DNA from: Lobulomyces angularis
Lineage: Eukaryota > Chytridiomycota > Chytridiomycetes > Lobulomycetales > Lobulomycetaceae
DNA: 18,681 nucleotides
Assembly (NCBI GenBank): GCA_027604685.1
Contig: JADHYX010000241.1
Location: 1 to 18,681, forward strand
Reading direction: 5' to 3'
Numbering within the stretch: position 1 is the stretch's first letter; each line of letters begins with the position of its first letter. Below, piece by piece: positions 1 to 8,780 of this stretch. The position numbers were made by a program, and so were the translations under genes. The notes under the pieces are model-generated. The model did not search any database. It worked only from the letters and a program-made list of their open reading frames with translations, and was not told the origin of the DNA.

Positions 1-2
1 GT

Positions 3-188
3 TATTTAATTTTTGAATCTTTTTACGATTCAATTCCACAAAAAGAAGGTCCAAAATTTTCACTCCTTGCAAAAAAACAAACCTGCTTAATAATGGAACT
101 TGGTGTTATAAGTTTCTTGAAAATAAGTTTTTACACTGAATGTTGTTTATCCTACTCAAGCAATAAAATTTATTTGGAATGGTATTGA
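3..188 (+). CDS. Upstream coding stretch, probably part of the membrane-protein gene that follows (5' partial)
   Basis: A reading frame is open from the window edge to a TGA at 186-188, about 61 codons, which is long for sequence this AT-rich. It reads like soluble, cysteine-containing protein (for example FYTECCLSYSS near its end). It has no obvious start, so its beginning lies outside the window. The next frame, starting with the ATG at 179, carries on in similar style but is shifted, and has its own stop at 164-166. A shift between about 167 and 185 would join the two. I found no GT-AG intron of suitable length, so the break could be an assembly error (one missing base), a real frameshift, or two separate exons of another arrangement. 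Product unknown. Confidence 0.4.
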   Translation, partial: YLIFESFYDSIPQKEGPKFSLLAKKQTCLIMELGVISFLKISFYTECCLSYSSNKIYLEWY

Positions 189-894
189 ATAATTCAACAA
201 TCGAAAACCACAATATTCTAACCTGTTATCAATGTCAAACAAAATTTGAATGTCTAAAGACCATTAAGCCATACCCAGTGAATAGAGATTATTATGAAAG
301 TAAAATGTCGTTTCTAAACAAATTTGATACTTGCGTTTGTGAAAATCAACAAATTTTTATTGAGTGTTATTACAAAAAACCAATATTTTTAAAAAATGAT
401 TCATGTAATTTGCATACGTTATTTAAAGTTGGTGAGGAACTTGAATTTATTAATTCAAACTTTACCGACAGTTTGGGATCAAACTGCAGAAAAATTAAGA
501 CAACTGAAAAAGTGTTTCATACTGCTGGTGGTAATATAGCATTTGATAATGATATACTTCAGCTATACAATGTTTTACCATTTTACTATAGTGATGCAAA
601 ATCTGATTATGTAAAGGAATTTTTTATTATGAATTTTGTTTTTTTCGAAACTAAAATTTTATTATTTATTAGTTGAAAAATTGGCCATGGTATGTTTGGT
701 TAGTAGTTGCATTAAGCTGTTTAATGATATTGACAGTTTTTATTTATATATTGATTTGGCTGATAAGGAGATCGCATAAATTTTGGGAAAGTGGTTCAGT
801 TACAGAGTCAATACCACAAAAAGCTCCTATTGTTAGGAACTTGAAACAAGTTAGAGTAATAAATAATCATTCTAACGCAGGTCCAAGAATATAA
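179..894 (+). CDS. Cysteine-rich single-pass membrane protein, C-terminal part (function unknown)
   Basis: Two exons, 179-610 and 673-894, joined across a 62-nt GTAAAG...TTAG intron in phase 0, give 217 residues from the ATG at 179. Residues 1-144 are hydrophilic with about ten cysteines, several in CxC or CxxC pairs (CYQC, CVC), and N-glycosylation sites such as NNST, as in an extracellular or lumenal domain. Exon 2 opens with an aromatic-rich stretch (WPWYVWL) followed by about 25 hydrophobic residues ending in an RRS stop-transfer signal, then a basic tail of about 40 residues. This is type I topology. No signal peptide follows the ATG at 179, so the real N-terminus is probably upstream, in or before the open frame at 3-188. 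I do not recognise the family. The membrane segment and intron are clear; the start is doubtful. Confidence 0.6.
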
Positions 895-1101
895 CCTTAG
901 TTTTTTTTGTTTTTAATTTATTTAATGTGCAAATTATTTTTTGTGTATATATCAGCTTTATCCCATTTTATTTTTATTTTGTTACGATTTGATAACAATA
1001 GTAATAGTACTTAAAAAAAAATATATATTTAGTTTTATTTAAAAAAAATAGGTAATTATTTTTGAAGTTTTTTTTTGGTTTTTTTTTTTTTTTTTAACAA
1101 G

Positions 1102-1587
1102 ATGATGAAAAATATTTTTAAATTACAACAGAAGTTTACAGCAAGTCCTTTGCAAAGTAGAATAAAAAAACAATTTTCAACAAATAATTTTTTGCTAAAT
1201 TCCCACAATGAAAATTATAAAACTTTACTTCCTCACCCAGACACAACTTCAGCAAAAAGCATGCTGGAAACTTTAACGACAATTTATCCTTCAACAATTA
1301 ATAACTTATTAGATAAATATTCTAATACAGTCAGATTGATTGCTGTAGAAAACGCAATGTTAAAGGTAAAAGTTTCGCTGTTAATTATTTTTTGTTGTAT
1401 TAATTCCTTTCTTAAGGTATATATTGAAATAGAAAAAAATAAAGATTTAAAGAATAATACCCCACTTGGTAGGACAATTGGGCAAACTTGTTGGGATGAT
1501 GCCTCAATGCGAGAAGCAGTTTTTCTTGAATTGGTTGAAAATTTAGAGACGTTTCATAAAGATGTATTAGCTTCTGATGCTATTTAA
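1102..1587 (+). CDS. Probable mitochondrial protein of unknown function
   Basis: The start is the ATG at 1102 (a second ATG follows directly); the open frame before it is only translated poly-T. The N-terminus (MMKNIFKLQQKFTASPLQ, then basic and hydroxylated residues around RIKKQFSTNN) has the composition of a mitochondrial targeting peptide, with many K/R/S/T and no acidic residues. A 51-nt segment at 1366-1416 starts GTAAAA, is pyrimidine-rich and ends TTAAG. It has no stop and its length is a multiple of three, but it translates to an odd hydrophobic stretch, so I treat it as a retained-frame intron. Spliced, the protein has 144 residues (exons 1102-1365 and 1417-1587); unspliced, 161. The second half is helical and acidic. 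No family recognised. The ATG follows a splice-acceptor-like TTTAACAAG, so an intron in the 5' UTR is possible. Confidence 0.6.
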   Translation: MMKNIFKLQQKFTASPLQSRIKKQFSTNNFLLNSHNENYKTLLPHPDTTSAKSMLETLTTIYPSTINNLLDKYSNTVRLIAVENAMLKVKVSLLIIFCCINSFLKVYIEIEKNKDLKNNTPLGRTIGQTCWDDASMREAVFLELVENLETFHKDVLASDAI

Positions 1588-1967
1588 ATTTTTAGACTTT
1601 TATTTTCTTTTATTATAAGTATTGTTGTATATTTTAAGTCATTTTAAATTTTTTTTTGAAAAAAGAAAAGAAAAAAAAAAAATAGATTTATAATTAAAAA
1701 TTTTATATGTTTTTTATATTTCAAAATAAAAATACCTTTAATTTTATAGTATTATACAGAAAATTTTAACTTGTTAAGTTGTGAAGAAATGTTAGTTTCA
1801 AGGAACTTCAACATCGTAGAGTAGGATACTATTTCCAGTACTATATGGGTTATTGAGATATTAGTTGAGTTACAACAGTGTTTAGATAAGTGTTAGTGTT
1901 GTGTGAGTGAAATCCCCCAAACCCAAAAAGTAGCACAAATTGAATAATTTTGTATTTAAAATTTGAC
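1588..1967. other. Intergenic region, terminator side and promoter of the acidic protein gene
   Basis: The first half is A/T tracts downstream of the previous stop, including AATAAA-like sequence near 1725. From about 1790 to 1925 the composition becomes clearly more balanced and free of homopolymers (for example AAATCCCCCAAACCC near 1910), which suggests the promoter or 5' UTR of the gene starting at 1968. I could not name any motif. The minus-strand open frame over 1850-2080 has no ATG and overlaps a well-supported exon. Confidence 0.4.
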
Positions 1968-2726
1968 ATGACAGGAAGTTTAAAAGAAGAAGCAGAGGAA
2001 AGGACAAAGAAAAGGGATACTGGAAAGCAAAAGGCTAACTTACCAAGTTCTCCAACAAAGTCAAGTCCTACAAAGTCCAATCTGGCAGATCAGGAAACAG
2101 CACTAGATCCAAACATGGAGCAAAATAATTTATCTGAATTGTTGTTTGAAGAACTTCCTGAAGAGGATGAAGAGGAAGATATAGATTTTTTACCGTAAGT
2201 AGAAAATATTTTGCAAATTAAAATTTTTGTTTTGTAATTTTTTATAAAAAAACGCCATCCTTTAGACTAAGTGATGATGAGTATCAGAGTGATGAAGATG
2301 ATTCGACGGATGACGAGGAGGCTAATAAAGATAGCACGATACCTGAACAGCAACTATTACCTTCAAGTAGTAGTACTCCACATGGGAAAGTATTGTATCA
2401 AGTTAATGAAGATGATTTAGATGAAGAAGTTGATGGTCTTTTGCAAGAGACAGAAGAGTTTAAAGGTGAGATAGGTGGGGAACTTGTGGATGGTCTCAGA
2501 AGTGGGAAATTAAGAAATCGGTTTGCATTTTCTTTTCATTTTTTTTTTATTTTCTCCTTTAATATATTAAATCCTTTTTTTTTTCTAATTTATATTTTTT
2601 ATTTTATTTTATTAAAGAATATATAAATCTGCACCAAAAAGAGGTGTAGTAACAATGGAAAAAAATAAAGAGGAAGAAAATGATGAAGATAGCGAGGCAC
2701 AAAAAAAAAGACCAAAGTTATGGTAG
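1968..2726 (+). CDS. Highly acidic, probably nuclear protein (function unknown)
   Basis: Three exons (1968-2194, 2266-2520, 2618-2726) give 196 residues ending in PKLW before TAGTAG. Introns are GTAAGT...TTTAG (71 nt) and GTTTGC...AAAG (97 nt), and both joins keep frame. The protein starts with a charged segment containing SPTK repeats (SSPTKSSPTKSN), which resemble proline-directed or CDK phosphorylation sites. It then runs through long acidic stretches (EELPEEDEEEDIDFLP, SDDEYQSDEDDSTDDEE). The third quarter (VLYQVNEDDLDEEVDGLLQ and onward to about residue 155) looks structured and ends in a basic patch, KLRNRIYKSAPKRG. The C-terminus has a KKRPK nuclear-localisation-like cluster. Such composition is typical of histone chaperones and chromatin or RNA-polymerase accessory proteins, but I cannot assign a family. 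The ATG at 1968 is the first in frame after a stop. Confidence 0.65.
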
Positions 2727-3057
2727 TAGTAAAAATAAAAAGCCAAAAAAGATAAAATTTCACTTGTATTTTCATTTATTGTGTAAAAAATATTTTGGTT
2801 TGTTTTAATGTTTAGTTTTCAAATGAAATAATGAAATGAAAGTATATAGACAAAATTTGCTTGAGTTTTTTAAGTAATCTAAATTGATAAACATAAAATA
2901 AAAATTTCTATGTTGAATAAATTTTTTTTTTCGTAATCAATAAAGAGAAGATCGTTTTAACATCTTTCTTTTTTGCAATTAACAAAAATTATAAATATAA
3001 TAATTAAAAAGAAAAATCATAATAAAAAATTAAATTCTTTTAATTTATAATAAAAAA
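2727..3057. other. Intergenic region before UCHL5
   Basis: A/T-rich spacer between two plus-strand genes. It contains AATAAA-type sequences (near 2897 and 2939) that could serve the upstream gene's 3' end. No open frame, RNA gene or repeat of note. The UCHL5 promoter must lie in the last part. Confidence 0.4.
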
Positions 3058-4366
3058 ATGAGTGGGTACTTAAAATTTAAAATAAAAAATTAGTTTTTTG
3101 AGTCATTAACATTTACAAAAATTTTTATTTCAATATTTTTTACAGGAATTGGTGTTTAATAGAATCAGATCCTGGTGTGTTTACAGAGATGATATCAAAG
3201 TTTGGTGTTAATGGAGTTCAAGTTGAAGAAATAATTGATTTTGATTTACTTAATGGTATTTTTTTTTTTTATTTGTTTTTATGTATTTTTTTTTTGTAGA
3301 TCTAAAACCTGTATTGGGATTAATTTTTTTATTTAAATACGAAAACAATTCCAGTGAAAAAGAAAATAAATACAGTCCAGAATTTGTTTCGTTTGATTCT
3401 AATTTATTCTTTGCAAATCAAGTTATTAACAACGCTTGTGCTACTCAAGGTAGTATACTAGATATATATTTTTTTTTAATTTTCGAAATACCTTCCTTTT
3501 TGAATACTTTTTAAAATCTTTTTTTTTTATTGTATTTTATTTATTAATCTTTTTTTTTTTTTTATATATTTTTTGTAGCAATATTATCTATTTTATTAAA
3601 TTCTTCATCGGTGGATATAGGTGACACTCTCAGAGAGTTTAAAGATTTTACACGACATTTTCCATCAGATTTAAAAGGGGAGGCGATATCTAATAGTGAT
3701 ATTATCAGAAATGTAAAAAAATATTTTTTTTTTATATTGAAATGACACAAAACATTTTCATTAGGTTCATAATAGCTTTTCAAGGAGTGATCCATTTCAG
3801 TCAGACGAAAAGGCTGTTTCAAAGGAAGATGCTGAAGATTTGTTTCATTTTGTAGCTTATTTACCAATTAATGGCAAACTTTACGAATTAGATGGATTGA
3901 AACCAGGACCAATTTTTCATGGTGATTGTACCGAGGAAAATTGGATTGATACTGGTATAAAAAATGAAATTGAAATAAAAATAAAATTTTTTTTTTTTTT
4001 CCTTAACTCTAACATTTTATATTTTATTTTTAACCAGTTCGACCAATTATACAAAATAGAATTGCAACTTATTCGTCAACTGAAATTAGATTCAACTTGA
4101 TGGGATTAATTAAATCTAGAAAATTAATTTTAGAAGATTTAATTTCAAAAGAAACTGATGTAAATAAGCAAATAATATTGAAAGACAAATTAAGTTACGA
4201 ATTAGAAAAAATTGAAAAGTATAAAAAAGAAAATCAAAGAAGAAGGGCAAATTTTATCGGTAAACATGCAAAAAAAATTAAATTTTGGTTTATTAACTAT
4301 TTTAAAGGTTTAATTTACGCCTGTTGCAAAGAAATGGGAAAAAAAGGATTGTTGGATAACATTTAA
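3058..4366 (+). CDS. UCHL5: Ubiquitin carboxyl-terminal hydrolase UCHL5/UCH37 (proteasome-associated deubiquitinase)
   Basis: Peptidase family C12 cysteine protease that trims ubiquitin chains at the 26S proteasome. In animals it is docked through the Rpn13 subunit, and in some lineages it also works with INO80. Seven exons: 3058-3065, 3146-3255, 3300-3449, 3579-3712, 3765-3954, 4038-4259, 4308-4366; 290 residues. The first coding exon is only 8 nt (ATG AGT GG) and splices to give [17 protein letters not shown], the family's signature start. The catalytic set is intact: oxyanion Gln80 and Cys86 in [11 protein letters not shown], His162 in LFHFVAYLP and Asp177 in YELDGLKPG, the usual UCH spacing. 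From about residue 200 ([11 protein letters not shown]) a helical region leads to the UCH37-like C-terminal domain ([17 protein letters not shown]). Removing the in-frame 48-nt intron 4260-4307 restores that domain's consensus. Slightly shorter than human UCHL5 (329 aa). Saccharomyces cerevisiae lacks this gene. Confidence 0.96.
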
Positions 4367-4556
4367 TTTTTTTTTTATTTTATTTTTTTAAAACATGTTT
4401 TCTTTTTATTTTTTTTATTAACTTGGTAATTTTTTTTTTCCTTTTTTTTTTTTAGGTCTATGTAATAGAAAAATAATATATTAATTTTATGATAAGAAAT
4501 TTTTTATTTTCAATTTTAAATATTTCCTGAAAAAAATTCTTCTATAATTAATAATT

Positions 4557-4565
4557 TATATAAAG
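4557..4565 (+). promoter_or_regulatory. Candidate TATA box (TATATAAAG)
   Basis: TATATAAAG lies 145 bases before the ATG at 4710. The identical 9-mer is found on the other strand 93 bases before the metallopeptidase start. In such AT-rich DNA a chance match is likely, so this is weak evidence. Confidence 0.3.
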
Positions 4566-4590
4566 ACCAAAGAAAGATAAAATAAAATAG

Positions 4591-4625
4591 TCTTCTAATG
4601 TATTCTAATGTATTCTAATGTATTT
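4591..4625. repeat. Short tandem repeat, decamer TATTCTAATG
   Basis: Three consecutive ten-base units ending CTAATG (4591-4600 TCTTCTAATG, then two perfect TATTCTAATG units) run into the start of a fourth (TATTTT). The repeat sits between UCHL5 and the small membrane protein gene. Likely replication slippage; no function evident. Confidence 0.8.
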
Positions 4626-4709
4626 TAAAAAAAAAAAAAAGGTCGTCTAATAAAAAAAAAATGAAAATACCAGAAAAATAGATAAATCTAAAAAAAAATA
4701 AAAAAAATT

Positions 4710-4907
4710 ATGAAAAGTGAAGAGGAGACAAAAATATTTAAATTTTTAATGGAATGTGATAAAACTGGAGGTGTCATAAATCTTCCATTTCCTTTTAAAA
4801 TTTCCCTTTTGTCTATTATAATTACTTCTTGTGTAGTTTTATTTGAAATTGTTGGCCAACCTTTAATTTATTATATTTTTTTTTTGTTGATAGTTAAAAA
4901 AAAATAA
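4710..4907 (+). CDS. Small membrane protein, 65 residues (function unknown)
   Basis: A single uninterrupted frame of 65 residues. The N-terminal 28 residues are charged and read like real protein (MKSEEETKIFKFLMECDKTG). They are followed by hydrophobic segments at about 29-47 and 50-62 and a KKK end, so one or two membrane helices are likely, perhaps a tail-anchored or hairpin protein of an organelle or ER complex. A TATA-like box and a very short upstream ORF precede it. Its TAA is 19 bases from the stop of the convergent metallopeptidase gene. I could not match it to a known family of small membrane subunits. The second hydrophobic part could be partly intronic (GTAGTT at about 4834 to GATAG at 4890). 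Confidence 0.5.
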   Translation: MKSEEETKIFKFLMECDKTGGVINLPFPFKISLLSIIITSCVVLFEIVGQPLIYYIFFLLIVKKK

Positions 4908-4926
4908 AATAAAAGAAAAAGAAGAA

Positions 4927-6526
4927 TTATTTAAAATCTTTTTTGGTTGCTGTACCTAAAGCGTGCATCAACTCAATTGTCAATGGACCGAGGACATTAT
5001 GCGGTCCATTAGCACCATTTTTGGTATTTTGATCAATGATCTGATCCAAGGTCATGCCTTTGAAACTCTCTACACTGGGTATCATCAAAAATTCAGGTGT
5101 TTGGAAGTAAAGGTCATAATCAAGGTGCGCTAAGCTGCTCCTCTTTTGGTAATTCTTTTCAGTGTACAACTTCAAGTTGTACATATCATTGTGCGGATTT
5201 TTAAAGGTTACTGCCCTCTCTCCACTAGTAACAATTTGGTATACGTATACTGATTGCATAAAAGGTTCTTTTGAGTTTTCAAAACTTTCTAAAAATTTCT
5301 TTAGCGTTAAATTTACGGGTATATCTGTAAAAAAAAAATTAATTATAAGTTTGAAAAAGTTTAATTTGATTTTAATTTACCAAAGTTCAAAATTGAATTA
5401 GCATAATCGAGTAAAGAGATGGATGTTAAAGAATCATAACCAAACTTATCAAATATGCTATAGTTTTTATGTGAATTTTTTTTTTTTTTTTTTTAATTTA
5501 ATATAAAACTTTAAAAAAAAAAAAAATTACGTTAAAGGCAAAAAATTTAATACTCTATCATTTTGATTCTCATCAATCCCAACCAAAACGTCAGGTGCAA
5601 GATATTCCTCTTTGGAAGTGGTTTGAGGATAGCTACTGGAAAATTGTGTCCAGTGGGTGTCAAATCCTAAACCATGAATGAGTTCATGAGTTATACAGTA
5701 TTCAAAATCGATTTGGGAAGTTTTTATTGGAGGATCACCCTAAATAACAAAAAGGAAAACAAAAAAATATAAAAAAAAAAAGAAAATGTTTGTTTTATAC
5801 TTTAAACCAAAAATCAGCATCTGCATTAAACTGAGCAGCAATATCGAATTGCAGATAGTTAGGTATATTATTCTTTGGCAACTGTTTCATTAGAGCTTGT
5901 GGAATGGATGAAATCTGTTCTTGATTTATAAATTTTGCTCCAAAGTAAGAACTTGGAGCTGCTTGTCCCAAGATTTTACTACTGCAATCACTAAAAAGAA
6001 AAAAAATGTTATTACAACTTGAATAAATAAGAAGAATATAGAAAAATATAAAACCTTTTCACATCACAATATGAAAGAAAAGTTGCTTGCACTACAATTG
6101 GAGTATTTATTACAATTAAGCTTGAAATACGCTCAGTAGCAGATAAAAAGCCTTTCAATTAAATAAAAAATAACTGAAAAATGTTTATTATTAATGGTTA
6201 CCTTTCTGGGCTTTTAAACACTTTGAATTGTCTTCCACACTTGAATGGCAATAAAATTCTACAATAAAGGCACCTCCGTTGTTAACAACCTCCTTGTCTA
6301 CTAAAAACTTGTCCTCAAAACTAGATATCATTTTAAAATCACTTTTTATAAAGTCATTGTTCCATGAATTTTCTGAATAAGATTTTTTAGATTTGAAAAA
6401 AAAATCGTGTGCATTAAGATCCCAATGTAAATATTCTGTAGTTTCTGTCTCAGGTTGAATTGGGGAAGATTTTATCGTGTTATAAAATATAATAAAAAAA
6501 AAATATTTTAAAAAAACAAATTTCAT
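4927..6526 (-). CDS. Secreted zinc metallopeptidase, fungal HExxHGLGF type
   Basis: Six exons on the minus strand: 6526-6202, 6151-6055, 5990-5801, 5739-5531, 5457-5381, 5324-4927; all joins keep frame, 431 residues. The N-terminus (MKFVFLKYFFFIIFYNTIKS) is a signal peptide, so the protein is secreted or lumenal. Residues 222-234 are HELIHGLGFDTHW, a zinc-binding HExxH with catalytic Glu223 followed by GLGF. A possible third ligand, His233, is one residue later than in classical metzincins (HExxHxxGxxH). Downstream, SSLAHLDYDLYFQTPEFLMIP (362-382, here split as SSLAHLDYDLY and FQTPEFLMIP) is a second conserved-looking block that may supply a ligand (His366) and a Met-turn. Five cysteines seen in the middle and N-terminal part may form disulfides. 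Family membership is judged from motifs, resembling uncharacterised secreted fungal peptidases; substrate unknown. A TATA-like box lies 93 bases upstream. Confidence 0.85.
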
Positions 6527-6908
6527 ATTTTTTTTTTATTTTTATTTTATTTTATTTAATTTTTTTTTTTTATTTTCAATAATTTTTATTTTTAATTTTT
6601 TCAAGCTTTTATTTTCCCCTTTATATAAAATAAAAAATTGAAAACTTTTATTGAAAGAAACATTTATTACTTTTTTCTATACATTTAGTTTTATAACTGT
6701 AAGTAGACTATTTTTGAGCTTCCTGAAAATCCAATATAAATTTATTTCAACTTCTTAATTAAATCTAACAATTTTTTTTAATTTCAAAATGTATATTTAA
6801 TGAATTTTTTTTTTTAGTTCATAATAAAAAATTTATATATTTTTTTTTTTTTTTTTGTTATTTTTTATATTTTTATTCTATAAATCAAATTCTGTAAAAC
6901 TTTTAAAA
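6527..6908. other. Intergenic region, promoter of the metallopeptidase and 3' flank of the C7orf25-like gene
   Basis: A/T-rich spacer between two minus-strand genes. The minus-strand TATATAAAGGGGAAAA near 6627-6612 is the best core-promoter candidate. The rest is homopolymer tracts with no open frame or RNA gene seen. Confidence 0.4.
6619..6627 (-). promoter_or_regulatory. Candidate TATA box (TATATAAAG) of the metallopeptidase gene
   Basis: On the minus strand TATATAAAG is followed by GGGGAAAA, 93 bases before the ATG at 6526. The G run beside it is unusual for this spacer, which makes it slightly more convincing than other AT matches. Confidence 0.4.
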
Positions 6909-8780
6909 TTACAAGAACTGTTCACTTTGCTCTACAAAGGATCTACTCTCGTGGAGATAATAACTACAATTAAATATTTTTAAATCTACTGCATGCTCTT
7001 CATTATCGTCTACTAAATCCTCATAAGGAATATTTTTTAACGTTTTTACGAAATTTTTATTAGCTGTAACGATCGTCGCTTTGTAAAATTCTGCGGTTCC
7101 AAAGATTATTAGATTAAAGTCTTTAACAATTTTTGGAATATTGCTGTTTTTCTTTTTTTTAAAATTTTTTTTTTTTTTTAAAATTAGTTCAAATTTTTTT
7201 GACGGCTCATCATTGACTATGGATATATTCAAGTTCTCCAGAATTTCGACACTTTTTTGTGTTAAAAAATCTAAATCTTGCTCTAAAAACACCTTGTTGT
7301 CTTTTACTTCTGTTTCAACTAATCCATAATCTTTTAATTCCTCAAATTTAAAGATTTTTTTACTTCTGTATCGTTCAGTTTTACCTCCTACTGTGGAAAC
7401 TATGGAAAACAACTTTTTTACAACACTTTTAGTCGTAATTAATTTTCTGCCATGAAATATCTTTTTTAAATCTATTATTAAAGGTGATTGTAACTCTTGA
7501 ATTAGCTGGTATTGTAAACATTCATTTTTAAACTTCGTGTCGTAGGTGAAAGAATTTTTGTAACTGAGGTTAGAACACAACGCTATTAAAGTTGTAATAT
7601 CTAGTAGCAACGTATTTGACAACTGATCAATTTTTTCATTGCTTTCCCCTTTTTTATCATCAGTTAAAACTGTTTTTCCTAAACAAAGTACCTTTTTACA
7701 ACAAAAAACCTCGTTACTAGTAACCAGTACTTCAGCCCCTACCCCAATCTCCCTAAACTTATTAATTATTTCATCATTATTTATAAGAGTATCAGCATCT
7801 TCGAGACTCTTTATAGAATCTTCATTATCAACTCTAAAAATTACCACCACCGCTGGAGCCACGTAATGTACTAAATTTTTTTCTGAAACGGTAACCATAT
7901 CTGGAAAAATAGTTTTTATAATTTATTTTTTTATTTTGAAAAATATGTATAATAAATGTATCTTCTACCTTTTAGTTGTCTAATGAGCTTAACATCGTCA
8001 CTTTCATCTTTTGAAGTAATAAAATCACATTCTTCTTCATCAGAATTTACTAAGAAAAATTCATTGCTCTCAGTCTCTTCTTCTATGAAGTCATATAACA
8101 AATTTTTTTTTATATTTTTAACATTCGCTGCTTTAACTTTAATCCATTTGCGACCCTTAAAATAAAAAATTATTATTCAGTCACGAATTAAATCCAGAAT
8201 TTAAAGATATCTTACATAGTTGGAAATTACATCAACGCTAATAATATCCTTCTTGGATAATTTTTTCGATGAACGAAGAAATTTTTGAAAAACGGAAATT
8301 ACTCCAGTCTCGTTTCTAATTACAGATATAACTGCTGCTAAGTATGGAATATTTGAGCTAACTAAAACACAGTATAAATTTTTTAATGTGTTTGAAAAAA
8401 TCTAATGTTGAATTTAAAAAGCAATATAGAAGATCTTTATTTATTTTTTCTGTTTTCTTGATTTAAAAATTACCGATATGAATTCTTTTTATGCTATTTG
8501 GATTTTGAAGTAACTAAAAAAAAAAAATAAAAATTTCAATAAAACAAGAAGTAATAGGTAAAAATCTTGCCTTCACATAAAATTTTTCTTCCTTGCAAAA
8601 ATATAAAAATAAAAAAAAAATTAATAAAGAGAACATTGATAGTATCGACTTTACTTTATTTAATATAGAATTTAACTTTGATAAATCTTTTGGATTTTGT
8701 GTTGCTTTTATCTTATCTATTTCAAGCTGTAGGTTCCTACAGGTTAAAATTAAGCCATGAACTTGGTCTATCAACTCCAT
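6909..8780 (-). CDS. UPF0415 / DUF1308 family protein (C7orf25 homologue)
   Basis: Six exons: 8780-8655, 8591-8577, 8513-8474, 8361-8216, 8155-7969, 7900-6909; 501 residues. Family marks appear in order. There is an N-terminal helical part. Next comes ISVDVISNYGRKWIKVKA, matching the family's VVDVV.NGG..W.K block. The segment LIRQLKDMVTV...VAPAVVVIF follows. Then comes LLDITTLIAL (about residues 270-280), with the Asp of a PIN-like nuclease fold. Next is STVGGKTERYRSK, and finally IIFGTAEFYKATIVTAN (about 436-452), the signature C-terminal strand and loop. The molecular role of the family is not established; the PIN-like fold suggests RNA metabolism. An acidic linker (EEETESNEFF, DSDEEE-like) and a lysine-rich insert (KKKKNFKKKK, about 411-422) are local additions. 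Exon 2 is a 15-nt micro-exon; its donor is either GTGAAG at 8576 or a GC donor (AAG|GCAAGA) at 8570, which would add two residues. Confidence 0.88.

Larger units (their letters stand above)
4367..4709. other. Intergenic region with promoter of the small membrane-protein gene
   Basis: Poly-T and poly-A tracts flank a short decamer repeat (4591-4625) and a TATA-like box (4557-4565). A seven-codon upstream ORF at 4661-4681 (ATG...TAG) ends 28 bases before the ATG at 4710; it may be chance. No other gene seen. Confidence 0.4.

Noticed and set aside
673..770. Resemblance of the WPWYVWL membrane-proximal motif to those of viral fusion glycoproteins
   Set aside because: The stretch is short, sits in an intron-containing host-style gene and has no other viral feature around it. 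Aromatic belts before a membrane helix arise easily, so I do not call an endogenous viral gene.
1850..2080. Minus-strand open frame opposite the acidic protein gene
   Set aside because: It has no ATG and lies antisense to a well-supported exon; it is a shadow of that exon.
3562..3867. Minus-strand open frame inside UCHL5
   Set aside because: It overlaps two UCHL5 exons and an intron whose sense translation matches the family exactly.
4260..4307. Reading the 48-nt in-frame segment of UCHL5 as coding
   Set aside because: It begins GTAAAC, ends AAAG, and disrupts the UCH37-like C-terminal domain. Removing it restores the consensus.
7141..7866. Plus-strand frames opposite the C7orf25-like gene
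   Set aside because: They are antisense to a long exon with clear family motifs and show low-complexity F/S composition.
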